Assembly: GCA_019119025.1 (NCBI GenBank)
Contig: DWXV01000051.1
Coordinates: 1 to 64,000, forward strand
DNA: 64,000 nucleotides
Source: Candidatus Allofournierella excrementigallinarum
GTDB taxonomy: Bacteria > Bacillota > Clostridia > Oscillospirales > Ruminococcaceae
Direction of reading: 5' to 3'
Below are positions 48,280 through 56,653 of the stretch, one piece after another. Below the pieces are notes generated by a model. It had not been told where the DNA came from. It did no database searches and worked only from the letters and a program-made list of their open reading frames with translations. The position numbers and the translations under genes are program-made. The stretch's first letter is position 1, and the number at the start of each line of letters is the position of its first letter.

Positions 48280-48310
48280 GCATAAAGCAAACAAAAAAGG
48301 AGGGCTGAGC

Positions 48311-49789
48311 ATGAGACTTTCCGAGCTGATGGAAGGGCTGGAATATCTGGTCCTGCAGGGCAGCGCCGAGACGGAGGTGGCGGGCGTGGCCTACGATTCC
48401 CGCAAGGTGCAGCCGGGCTTTGCCTTTGTCTGCGTGGTGGGCACCACCCGCGACAGCCACGACTACGCCGGGGATGTGGCCGCCGCCGGGGCCAGCGTGC
48501 TGGTCATCCAGCACAAGCTGGACGAGATGCCCGCCGGCGCCACGGTGGTGCAGGTGGAGAACAGCCGCCACGCCCTGGCCATCATGAGCTGCAACCTCTT
48601 CGGCAACCCCGCCCGCAAGATGACGATGATCGGCGTCACCGGCACCAAGGGCAAAACCACCACCGCCCACATGATCCAGGCGGCGCTGAACGCCGCGGGC
48701 AAAAAATGCGGCATCATCGGCACCAACGGCACCGCCTTTGCCGGTGAGCGCCACGCCCTGGTCAACACCACCCCCGAAAGCTACGAGCTGCAAAAGCTCT
48801 TTTCCGAGATGCTTGCCGCCGGGTGCGACAGCGTGGTGATGGAGGTTTCCAGCCAGGGCCTGATGATGAGCCGTGTGGACGGCATCCACTTCGACGTGGG
48901 CGTGTTCACCAACCTTTACCCCGACCACATCGGCGGGCCCGGCGAGCACCAGAGCTTTGAGGAATACCGCGCCTGGAAGGGCCAGCTGTTCCGCCGGTGC
49001 GACGTGGGCGTGGTGAACGTGGATGACAAAAACTGCAACACCCTGCTGGCGGGCCACACCTGCCGGCTGGTGAGTTATGCCATGCACCGGGAAGCAGACT
49101 TCGTGGGCAGCGGCCTTGAACTGGAGCGGGGCGAAAACTTTTTGGGCATCTCCTACCGGCTCAGCGGCGCGGCCAGCGCCCGGGTGCGGGTGAACATGCC
49201 CGGCGAATTCAGCGTCTACAACTCCCTGGCCGCCCTGGCGGTGGGCCGGGTGCTGGGCCTGCCCCTCGAGGCCGTGTGCAGGGGCCTGGAGCAGGTCAGC
49301 GTCAAGGGCCGGGTGGAGCTGGTGCCGGTGAGCAAGCGGTTCACCGTGCTCATCGACTTTGCCCACAACGAGGCGGGCACCGAGAACCTGCTCACCACCC
49401 TGCGGGCCTACCAGCCCAAACGGCTGGTGGTGCTCTTCGGCTGCGGCGGCGACCGCAGCCGCCTGCGCCGCTACGGCATGGGCGAGGTGGCCAGCCGCCT
49501 GGCGGACTTCCTCATCCTCACTGAGGACAACAACCGCTTCGAGGAAGTGGAAGCCATCCTGGCGGACATCAAGATCGGCATCGCCCAGGGCCGCCCCGAC
49601 GTGCCCTATGTGGAGATCCCCGACCGGCTGGACGCGCTGCACTACGCTTTGGACCACGCCCAGGACGGCGACATGATCGCCGTCATCGGCAAGGGCCACG
49701 AGACCTACCGCGACCGCAAGGGCAAAAAGACCCCCTTCCTGGAGCGGGAGCTGTTGGAGGAATACGCGCAAAAGATCGGGCTGGAATAA
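48311..49789 (+). CDS. murE: MurE-family UDP-MurNAc-tripeptide ligase
   Basis: 492-residue Mur ligase adding the third stem residue (or related). YDSRKVQPGFAFVCVVG, P-loop IGVTGTKGKTTTAHM, NTTPES (UDP-MurNAc-dipeptide contact), MEVSSQGLMMSRVDG, and a YPDHIGGPGEHQSFEEY segment unlike the usual 'SRDHLDYHG' of standard MurE. The amino-acid selectivity motif, DNPR in meso-DAP enzymes and DNPA in many Lys enzymes, reads DNNR (in LTEDNNRFEE). The retained Arg argues for an acidic substrate such as DAP; the change of Pro to Asn is odd. It is co-directional with asnB 2. Whether this is the main MurE or a paralogue cannot be decided within the window. Confidence 0.85.
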   Translation: MRLSELMEGLEYLVLQGSAETEVAGVAYDSRKVQPGFAFVCVVGTTRDSHDYAGDVAAAGASVLVIQHKLDEMPAGATVVQVENSRHALAIMSCNLFGNPARKMTMIGVTGTKGKTTTAHMIQAALNAAGKKCGIIGTNGTAFAGERHALVNTTPESYELQKLFSEMLAAGCDSVVMEVSSQGLMMSRVDGIHFDVGVFTNLYPDHIGGPGEHQSFEEYRAWKGQLFRRCDVGVVNVDDKNCNTLLAGHTCRLVSYAMHREADFVGSGLELERGENFLGISYRLSGAASARVRVNMPGEFSVYNSLAALAVGRVLGLPLEAVCRGLEQVSVKGRVELVPVSKRFTVLIDFAHNEAGTENLLTTLRAYQPKRLVVLFGCGGDRSRLRRYGMGEVASRLADFLILTEDNNRFEEVEAILADIKIGIAQGRPDVPYVEIPDRLDALHYALDHAQDGDMIAVIGKGHETYRDRKGKKTPFLERELLEEYAQKIGLE

Positions 49790-49831
49790 AGCCCCGAAAA
49801 TCAACGAAACACGAGGAAGCGAACGAACGAC

Positions 49832-51574
49832 ATGCCCATCATCGGAATTGACCTTGGAACCACAAACAGCCTGGCTGCGGTGTACAAGGACGGCGCAAGC
49901 CGCCTTGTGCCCAACGCCTTCGGCGAATATCTCACCCCCAGCGCCGTCAGCATCGACGAGGACGGCGAGGTGCTGGTGGGCAAGGCCGCCAGAGAGCGGC
50001 TCATCACCCACCCCGAGCGCACCGCCGCCGCCTTCAAACGGGCCATGGGCACCGGCAGGAGCTTTTCCCTCGCCGGGCGCACGTTCCTGCCCGAGGAGCT
50101 TTCCGCCCTGGTGCTGCGCCGCCTGAAAGAGGACGCGGAGGCCTATCTCGGCCAGCCGGTGGAGGAGGCCGTGGTCAGCGTGCCCGCCTATTTCACCGAC
50201 TCCCAGCGCGCCGCCACCAAGCGGGCGGGCAAGCTGGCGGGCCTCAAGGTGGAACGCCTCATCAACGAGCCCAGCGCCGCGGCTCTGGCCTGCTACGACC
50301 CCGACCAGGGGGACGCGGCCTTTCTGGTCTACGACTTCGGCGGCGGCACGCTGGACGTCTCGGTGGTGGACTGCTTTGAAAACGTGGTGAACATCCTGGC
50401 CGTCAGCGGCGACAACCAGCTGGGCGGGGGCGACCTGGACGCGGCCATCGCCCACATGTACTGCCAGGAGAACAACATCGACTACGACGCCCTGGATGCA
50501 AGTTCCCGGGCCATCCTGCTGGCCCAGGCCGAACAGTGCAAGCAGACCCTCACCACCGCCCCCATGGCGGTGATGGTGCTGGACCTGCCGGGCCTTGTGG
50601 GCTCCATGAGCCTCACCGGCCAAAAGCTCATCGAAAACGCCGCCACCCTCTTCGGGCGCATGCGCACCCCGCTGCAAAAAGCTCTGCGGGACAGCGGCCT
50701 TGCCCCCCGGGAGCTGCACGGCGTGGTGCCGGTGGGCGGCAGCTGCAAGATGCCGGTGGTGCGCCAGTACCTCTCCCATCTGCTGGGCCGCCCCCTGCTG
50801 GATTCCGGCCACCCGGACACGGTGGTGGCTCAGGGCGCGGGGCTCTACGCCGCCATGAAGGAGCGCAAAGCCGAACTGCGCCAGATGGTGCTCACCGACC
50901 TGTGCCCCTTCACGCTGGGCGTGGGGGTACATAACCCGGCGGACGAGGACAACCTCATCATGAGCCCCATCATCGAGCGCAACAGCGCCCTGCCCACCAG
51001 CAAGGTGGAAAAATATTATACCGTCAGCCCCGGTCAGACCAAGCTGCACATCCAGATCTTTCAGGGCGAGGCGATGTACTGCGCCGACAACCGCAAGCTG
51101 GGCGAGCTGGATCTGCCGGTGCCTCCCGGCCCCGCGGGGCAGGAGGGCGCGGCGGTGCGCTTCACCTACGACATCAACGGCATCCTGGAAGTGGAGGCCG
51201 AGAGCCTCTCCACCGGCAAGGCCATCAGCGCGGTGCTGGTGGGGCCGGGCAGCGGCCTTTCCGAAGCGGAGGCGAAAAAGCGGCTGGAACAGCTGCAAAA
51301 GCTGAAGATCCACCCCCGCGACCGGGAGGAGAACCGCCTGCTGCTGGCCCGGGGCGAGCGCCTGTGGAAAGAGACCCTGGGCGAAGTGCGTGAGCAGGTG
51401 GGCCGGGTGATGGAGGCCTTCCAGGAGGAACTGGCCAGCCAGGAGCCCGCCCGCATCCTGCGTGCCAGGAGCCGCTGCAAGGAGATGCTGGACCGGCTGG
51501 AGGCCGGCAGCGGCCTGGACGAGCAAAACTGGGATGACCTTTTTGACGACGAAGGCGGCGAGGACGAAGAATGA
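49832..51574 (+). CDS. hscC: Hsp70-type chaperone HscC-like
   Basis: 580-residue Hsp70 with complete nucleotide-binding domain: IGIDLGTTNSLAAVYKDG, VVSVPAYFTDSQRAATKRAG, LINEPSAAALACY, VYDFGGGTLDVSVVD and VPVGGSCKMPVVRQYL. The substrate-binding part is shorter than in DnaK (CPFTLGVGV, IIERNSALPTSK, then a helical lid ending in an acidic tail), matching the HscC (Hsc62) group. ATG 49832 has a weak AGGAAG RBS. The J-domain partner overlaps its end by four bases, so the pair forms a dedicated chaperone system separate from DnaK-DnaJ-GrpE. Confidence 0.9.
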   Translation: MPIIGIDLGTTNSLAAVYKDGASRLVPNAFGEYLTPSAVSIDEDGEVLVGKAARERLITHPERTAAAFKRAMGTGRSFSLAGRTFLPEELSALVLRRLKEDAEAYLGQPVEEAVVSVPAYFTDSQRAATKRAGKLAGLKVERLINEPSAAALACYDPDQGDAAFLVYDFGGGTLDVSVVDCFENVVNILAVSGDNQLGGGDLDAAIAHMYCQENNIDYDALDASSRAILLAQAEQCKQTLTTAPMAVMVLDLPGLVGSMSLTGQKLIENAATLFGRMRTPLQKALRDSGLAPRELHGVVPVGGSCKMPVVRQYLSHLLGRPLLDSGHPDTVVAQGAGLYAAMKERKAELRQMVLTDLCPFTLGVGVHNPADEDNLIMSPIIERNSALPTSKVEKYYTVSPGQTKLHIQIFQGEAMYCADNRKLGELDLPVPPGPAGQEGAAVRFTYDINGILEVEAESLSTGKAISAVLVGPGSGLSEAEAKKRLEQLQKLKIHPRDREENRLLLARGERLWKETLGEVREQVGRVMEAFQEELASQEPARILRARSRCKEMLDRLEAGSGLDEQNWDDLFDDEGGEDEE

Positions 51575-52911
51575 ATTTCTGGGAGATACTGGGCATTCCG
51601 CCCACCACCGACCTTGGGGCCATCCGGCATGCCTACGCAGAAAAGACCCGTGCCTGCCACCCCGAAGACGACCCGGAGGGCTTTGACAGGCTGCACACCG
51701 CCTTCCAGGAGGCGACGCAGTACGCCCGGCGCTCCCGACGCCCCGCGCCGGCGGCCCCGCAGGAGGAAAAACGCCCCGCCGCGCCCGCGGCCCCGGCGGT
51801 GGCCGGCACCCGGGAAAGCTGCCTTGCCGCCGAGCAGGCGGCGTATCTTGCCTGGATGAAGAAAAACGGCTCCGCCGCCCGCCAGGCGGGGGAGCAGACC
51901 ACCTTCGATTTTTCCGCAGCGGAGGCCGGCCCCCGCCGCGCTCCCGCGCGGCCAAAGGAGCCGGGCGACGAGGAAGAACAGCCTCCCGCGGCGGCGCAGA
52001 CGCCGCCCGAGCCGCAGCAGTTCGATTTTGACCATCTGCCCCAGCAGGTCAGCCGCCAGCGGCGCCAGCGCGCCCAGGCGCTGGCTGAGCAGCTGCGGGC
52101 GGCCAGCGGCCCCGACGCCGGCCGCTGGCAGGCCAAAGACGTTCTGGAAAGCGAAGAGTTCCGGGAGCTTCAGCACGCCCCGGAATTTCTGGAAACGCTG
52201 GCCCTTCTGCTGAAAAAGGAACCCGCCTGCCTGGAAAAGCTGGCGGTGGACCTGGCCTATGCTTACGACTTAAAAAAAACGGCTGCGGCCCCGGACGCGG
52301 CCCACGAGGAACTTTTCGCCCTGCTGCGCCCGCTGTGGCAGGCCCACTGGCAGAAGGCACGGGAACAGAACGCGAAGGAGGCCGCCCGTCCGGGCAACAT
52401 CATCGCCCTCATCGTGGGCATGACCGTCGTGCTGCCGCTGCTGGCCGTGCTGGACGAACTGCATTTCGCCCTGCGCCTGCCGCTGGCCCTTCTGGGCGGC
52501 GCGGCGGGGACGGTGGCGGTGATGCTGGTGCAGCGCATGCAGGCCCGGGGCTGGCTGCCCGCCACCACTGTTCTGATGCTGCGGGGCTTCCAGCTGCTTT
52601 TCCTGGCGCTCTTTTTCTTCAACGTAGGCCCGGCCAGCGCGGCCGGCCTGCTGGCCTGTTTTGTGGCCGCCGCCCTGCCCGGGCGAAAATGGTACTTCCG
52701 CCTGTCAAAGCGCGCGCGCTTTGCCCTCACCGCCGCCTGCGGCGTGCTCAGCGTGCTCTGGATGCCCGCCTCGGCCTTTCTGATGCCGGAAATCACCGAC
52801 GACGTGGCCTTCGCCGCCATCTTCAGCTGGTGCGCGCTGCCCCTGGCCTTCATCCGCTGCATCGTCAGCAACTGCCGCTTCTACAAGCTGGCCGCCCGCT
52901 ATGGGCTGTGA
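51571..52911 (+). CDS. membrane J-domain protein, HscC partner (DjlC-like)
   Basis: 446 residues. N-terminal J-domain (FWEILGIPPTTDLGAIRHAY ... DRLHTAFQEATQYAR, about 2-52) with HPE-D-D-P in place of the HPD tripeptide, as I recall for other HscC-associated J proteins. A variable Pro/Ala/Glu-rich linker (about 50-160) and a helical region follow, then about six hydrophobic segments from about 275 to 435. It would anchor the HscC chaperone at the membrane. It overlaps hscC (ATGA) and is followed by a terminator. Confidence 0.8.
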   Translation: MNFWEILGIPPTTDLGAIRHAYAEKTRACHPEDDPEGFDRLHTAFQEATQYARRSRRPAPAAPQEEKRPAAPAAPAVAGTRESCLAAEQAAYLAWMKKNGSAARQAGEQTTFDFSAAEAGPRRAPARPKEPGDEEEQPPAAAQTPPEPQQFDFDHLPQQVSRQRRQRAQALAEQLRAASGPDAGRWQAKDVLESEEFRELQHAPEFLETLALLLKKEPACLEKLAVDLAYAYDLKKTAAAPDAAHEELFALLRPLWQAHWQKAREQNAKEAARPGNIIALIVGMTVVLPLLAVLDELHFALRLPLALLGGAAGTVAVMLVQRMQARGWLPATTVLMLRGFQLLFLALFFFNVGPASAAGLLACFVAAALPGRKWYFRLSKRARFALTAACGVLSVLWMPASAFLMPEITDDVAFAAIFSWCALPLAFIRCIVSNCRFYKLAARYGL

Positions 52912-52926
52912 CAAAACGCATACCCG

Positions 52927-52970
52927 CCCCCTCTCCCCGCATAGACTGCCAGGGGAGAGGGGGCTTTTTT
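52927..52970 (+). terminator. terminator that also contains the next gene's RBS
   Basis: 12-bp perfect stem CCCCCTCTCCCC (52927-52938) with GGGGAGAGGGGG (52952-52963), 13-base loop, then C and six T. The 3' arm is also the only Shine-Dalgarno-like sequence before the PBP start at 52972 (8-base spacing), so stem formation would both stop transcription and hide the RBS. Confidence 0.85.
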
Positions 52971-52971
52971 C

Positions 52972-55215
52972 ATGGCGTTGGAACCGATGCTCAAGGCCGC
53001 CCAGGACCGGGGCATGAAACTGCGCGCAAGGCTGGTGGCGGGCTTTTTTGCGCTGGTGTGCTTCGGCGGGCTGGCGGCCCGGCTGTGGCACATCCAGATC
53101 GCCGGCCACGATTTTTACGCCGGGCGGGCCAGCGGCCAGCAACTGCGGGACACGGTGGTCCCCGCGCCCCGGGGCGACATCGTGGACGCGAACGGCGTGC
53201 CGCTGGCGGTGAACGCCACCTGCTGGACCATCCGCGCCTCGCCCCGGGAGATGGCGGACGAGGACGTGGAGCCCGCCAGCCGGGCGCTGGCGGAGCTGGT
53301 GGGCATGGAGTACGAAGAACTTCACGAGATACTGTCCCAGCGGTCCAGCAACGACGCGCTGCTGCTGCGCCGGGCGGACCGGCAGACCGCCGACGCGGTG
53401 CGCGCGCTTTGCGCCGAAAACGGCTGGGAGGGCATCCTGCTTTTGGAGGACACCAAGCGCTGGTACCCGGAAGGGGACTTTGCCGCCAGCCTGCTGGGCT
53501 TCACCAACGTGGACAATGCGGGCATGGCGGGGCTGGAGCTGGAATACGACGAACAGCTCACCGGCAAAAGCGGCCGGGTGCTCAGCGCGAAAAACGCCTG
53601 GGGCTACGACATGCCCACCGGCTACGACACCTACATCCCCCCGGTGCAGGGCAACACCCTCCAGCTCACCATCGACGTGAACGTGCAGCACTACCTCGAA
53701 AACTACCTCAGTTACGCGGTCAAGGCCTACAACGTGAGCCAGCGGGCGGTGGGCATCGTGATGGAGGTGGACACCGGCCGGGTGCTGGCCATCGCCACAA
53801 AGCCGGACTACGACCCCAACGAGCCCCGTGTGCTGGCGGACGAGGAGGCCCGCGCCCTGGTGGACAGCCTCTCCGGCGAGGAGCGCGCCGCCGCCTTGCA
53901 GCTGGCCCAGCAGACCCAGTGGCGCAACAAGGCGGTGAGCGACCTCTACGAGCCGGGCTCGGTGTTCAAGCTCATCACCTGCGCCGCCGCGCTGGACACC
54001 GGGGCCGTCAGCCCTTCCAGCACCTTCTACTGCGGCAAGGCCTACAAGGTGGCGGGCATCCCCTTCCACTGCGCCAACCACAAGAGCCACGGCGCCCAGA
54101 CGGTGGCCCAGGCGCTGGCCAACAGCTGCAACCAGAGCTTCATCCAGATCGGCCAGCGGCTGGGCGTGCAGGACTTCTGCGATTATTTCGAGGCCTTCGG
54201 CCTGCAGGGGGCCACCGGCATCGACCTGCCCGCCGAACCCAAGAAGTCGGAGTATTACACCGCCGGCCGCATGGGCCCGGTGGAGCTGGCCAGCTGCGCC
54301 TTCGGCCAGTCCAGCAAGATCACCCCCATCCAGATGATCACCGCCGTCTGCGCGGTGGTGAACGGGGGCAATTTGATGCAGCCCTATGTGGTGGAAAAGA
54401 TCACCGACGCTTCCGGCAACGTGGTCAGCACCACCGGGCCCACCGTGCGCCGGCAGGTCATCCGAGCCGAGACCAGCGCCCTGATGTGCCAGATGATGGA
54501 GGGCGTGGTGGACGGCGGCAGCGGCAAAAACGCCTATGTAGCGGGCTACCGGGTGGGCGGCAAGACCGGCACCAGCCAGAAGCTGGACTCACCGGACGAA
54601 GAGGCCCGCATCGCCAGCTTTGTGGGCATCGCCCCGGCGGACGACCCCAAAATAGCGGTGCTCATCGCCCTGGATGAGCCCCACACCTTCGCGAGCGGCG
54701 GCGGCGCGCTGGCGGCCCCGGTGGCGGCGCAGGTCATCGAGGAGACCCTGCGCTATTACGGCGTGCAGCCCCAGTACACCCCCGAGGAACAGCAGCGGCT
54801 GGAAAACCAGGTCCCCGCCGTGACCGAGCTCCCGGCGGAGGCCGCCGCGGCAAAACTGCAGGAGGCGGGCTTTGCCGCCCGGGTGGTGGGCGAAGGCGGC
54901 ACGGTGCAGAGCCAGTATCCCGCGGCGGGCCAGACGCTGCCCCGGGGCTCCACCGTGCTGCTCTACACCGAGGAAAACGCCGCCCGCCAGGTCACCACCG
55001 TGCCCAGCGCGGCGGGGCAGACCCTGGATGAAGCCACCGAGACCCTCCACGCCGCCGGGCTGAACATCAAGGCGGAAGGAGCGGCGGAGATGGAAGGGGC
55101 GGTGGCGGTGCGCCAAAGCAGCCCCGCGGGGGAGCAGCTGCCCCAGGGCAGCCTTGTCACCGTGACCTTTTACGACTACACCGTGCCCGCCGACGAGGAC
55201 GTGAAGATGGACTAA
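52972..55215 (+). CDS. PASTA-containing class B penicillin-binding protein (FtsI/SpoVD type), copy 2
   Basis: 747-residue transpeptidase: membrane helix at about 20-40, PBP dimer domain (FAASLLGFTNVDNAGMAGLE), SxxK in EPGSVFKLIT (about residue 329), SxN in ANSCNQSFIQ, KTG in GGKTGTSQK (about 530), and two PASTA-like domains at the end. It differs from copy 1 in having KTG instead of KSG and an acidic C-terminus. Paired 85 bases later with a second FtsW/SpoVE gene. In spore formers one such pair makes the septum (FtsI-FtsW) and the other the spore cortex (SpoVD-SpoVE); which is which cannot be settled here. ATG 52972 depends on the terminator-arm RBS; ATG 53014 is an alternative with a poorer RBS. 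Confidence 0.9.
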   Translation: MALEPMLKAAQDRGMKLRARLVAGFFALVCFGGLAARLWHIQIAGHDFYAGRASGQQLRDTVVPAPRGDIVDANGVPLAVNATCWTIRASPREMADEDVEPASRALAELVGMEYEELHEILSQRSSNDALLLRRADRQTADAVRALCAENGWEGILLLEDTKRWYPEGDFAASLLGFTNVDNAGMAGLELEYDEQLTGKSGRVLSAKNAWGYDMPTGYDTYIPPVQGNTLQLTIDVNVQHYLENYLSYAVKAYNVSQRAVGIVMEVDTGRVLAIATKPDYDPNEPRVLADEEARALVDSLSGEERAAALQLAQQTQWRNKAVSDLYEPGSVFKLITCAAALDTGAVSPSSTFYCGKAYKVAGIPFHCANHKSHGAQTVAQALANSCNQSFIQIGQRLGVQDFCDYFEAFGLQGATGIDLPAEPKKSEYYTAGRMGPVELASCAFGQSSKITPIQMITAVCAVVNGGNLMQPYVVEKITDASGNVVSTTGPTVRRQVIRAETSALMCQMMEGVVDGGSGKNAYVAGYRVGGKTGTSQKLDSPDEEARIASFVGIAPADDPKIAVLIALDEPHTFASGGGALAAPVAAQVIEETLRYYGVQPQYTPEEQQRLENQVPAVTELPAEAAAAKLQEAGFAARVVGEGGTVQSQYPAAGQTLPRGSTVLLYTEENAARQVTTVPSAAGQTLDEATETLHAAGLNIKAEGAAEMEGAVAVRQSSPAGEQLPQGSLVTVTFYDYTVPADEDVKMD

Positions 55216-55300
55216 ACCGGGCGGCGCCTGCGCACACTGTTAGGGCAACGCTCAACGCAAGGAGGCGGTCAGCCTGTTCGCTTCAAACCATTCGTCCCGG

Positions 55301-56518
55301 GTGCAAAGCCCGGCCCCCCGCGCCGCGGCCGCCGCAAAGCCGGCGCGTCGCCGCGCCCGGCCAAAGCGGGAAAAACGGCCCCTGCCGCCCTGGTTGGAAA
55401 AACTGCTGGGCGCGGGCCAGCCTTCCATGGACCTGCCCTTCCTCATCCTGGTGCTGGCGCTGGTGGCCTTCGGGCTGGTGATGCTGTTCAGCGCCAGCTA
55501 TGCGGTGGCCATGTACCGCCGGGGCACGCCCTACGCCTACATCCGGCCCCAGCTGCTCTTCGCGGCGGTGGGCCTGGCGGCCATGTACGCCGCCAGCCGG
55601 GTGGATTACCACATCTACCACAAGCTGGCCTGGCCGGTTCTGGGCCTCTCGGTGGTGCTGCTGGTGGTGGTGCTCTTCATGCCGGAATACAACGGCTGCA
55701 AGCGGTGGATCGTGCTGCCGGTGGGCACTTTGCAGCCCAGCGAGATCGCCAAATTCGCCGTCATATTGGTGTTCAGCCACATCATCTCCCTCAACCACAC
55801 CCGCATGAAGCGGTTCTCGGTGGGGGTGCTGCCCTTCGCCGTCATCCTCGGGGTGCTGGCGGTGCTCATGCTGCTGGAGCCGCACCTGTCCGGCACGCTG
55901 CTGCTCTTCGGCATCGGCGCGGTGCTCATGTTCGTGGGGGGCACGGGGCTGCGGTGGTTCGCCATGGCGGCGGGGGGCGGCATCGCGGCGGTGGCGGCGG
56001 CGCTGGTGTTCCTGCCGGACCTTGTGCCCTACGCCGCCGACCGGCTGAACAGCTGGCTGGACCCCTTCGCCGACCCTCTGGGCGACGGCCACCAGACCAT
56101 CCAGAGCCTCTATGCCATCGGCTCCGGCGGCGCCACCGGGCTGGGCCTGGGCAACAGCCGCCAGAAGTACCTCTATGTGCCCGAGCCCCAGAACGACTTT
56201 ATCTTCTCCATCGTCTGCGAGGAACTGGGCTTCATCGGGGCCTGCCTGGTCATCCTGCTGTTCGTGCTGCTGCTTTTGCGGGGCATCACCATCGCGGTGA
56301 ACGCGCCGGACAAATTCGGCGCCCTGCTCACCGTGGGCTTCACGGTGCAGGTGGTGATGCAGGCGGTGCTGAACATGGCGGTGGTCACCAACACCATCCC
56401 CAACACCGGCATCAGCCTGCCCTTCTTCTCCTCCGGGGGCACCAGCCTGATGATGCTGCTGGGCGAGATGGGCATCGTGCTCTCGGTCAGCCGCCAGGCC
56501 GGCCAGCAAAAGTATTAG
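55301..56518 (+). CDS. FtsW/SpoVE-type lipid II polymerase, copy 2
   Basis: 405-residue SEDS polymerase with a basic Ala/Pro/Arg leader and about ten membrane helices: VMLFSASYAVAMYRRGTPY, TLQPSEIAKFAVI, YAIGSGGATGLGLGNSRQKY and TNTIPNTGISLPFFSSGGTS. Compared with copy 1 it has the classic P-S-E-I-A-K motif (copy 1 has V-G-E-I-A-K) and lacks the long C-terminal helix. The GTG at 55301 has no RBS; a strong AAGGAGG (55259-55265) sits 8 bases before an in-frame CTG (55274), which may be the true start and would add 9 residues. A probable SpoVE or FtsW partner of the PBP just upstream. Confidence 0.9.
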   Translation: MQSPAPRAAAAAKPARRRARPKREKRPLPPWLEKLLGAGQPSMDLPFLILVLALVAFGLVMLFSASYAVAMYRRGTPYAYIRPQLLFAAVGLAAMYAASRVDYHIYHKLAWPVLGLSVVLLVVVLFMPEYNGCKRWIVLPVGTLQPSEIAKFAVILVFSHIISLNHTRMKRFSVGVLPFAVILGVLAVLMLLEPHLSGTLLLFGIGAVLMFVGGTGLRWFAMAAGGGIAAVAAALVFLPDLVPYAADRLNSWLDPFADPLGDGHQTIQSLYAIGSGGATGLGLGNSRQKYLYVPEPQNDFIFSIVCEELGFIGACLVILLFVLLLLRGITIAVNAPDKFGALLTVGFTVQVVMQAVLNMAVVTNTIPNTGISLPFFSSGGTSLMMLLGEMGIVLSVSRQAGQQKY

Positions 56519-56526
56519 AAAAAGCC

Positions 56527-56572
56527 CGCCGGGGCGGCAAGCGGAGATTTCCGCCGCCCCGGCGATTTTTTT
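56527..56572 (+). terminator. terminator after second ftsW
   Basis: GC-rich stem (GCCGGGGCGG with CCGCCCCGGC, plus a CGGA/TCCG extension) followed by GATTTTTTT. Confidence 0.75.
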
Positions 56573-56653
56573 CACCAAAACCGCCCCCGGAACATACAGT
56601 GGGCCATGACACAATGGAACGGCTGGAGGGGGCGAAGGAGATTGACGGAATAC

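Noticed and set aside
52335-54677. Forward open frame of about 780 codons overlapping the J-protein and second PBP in another frame
   Set aside because: Arg/Ala/Gly-rich shadow translation with no RBS or domain; the overlapped genes have clear motifs.
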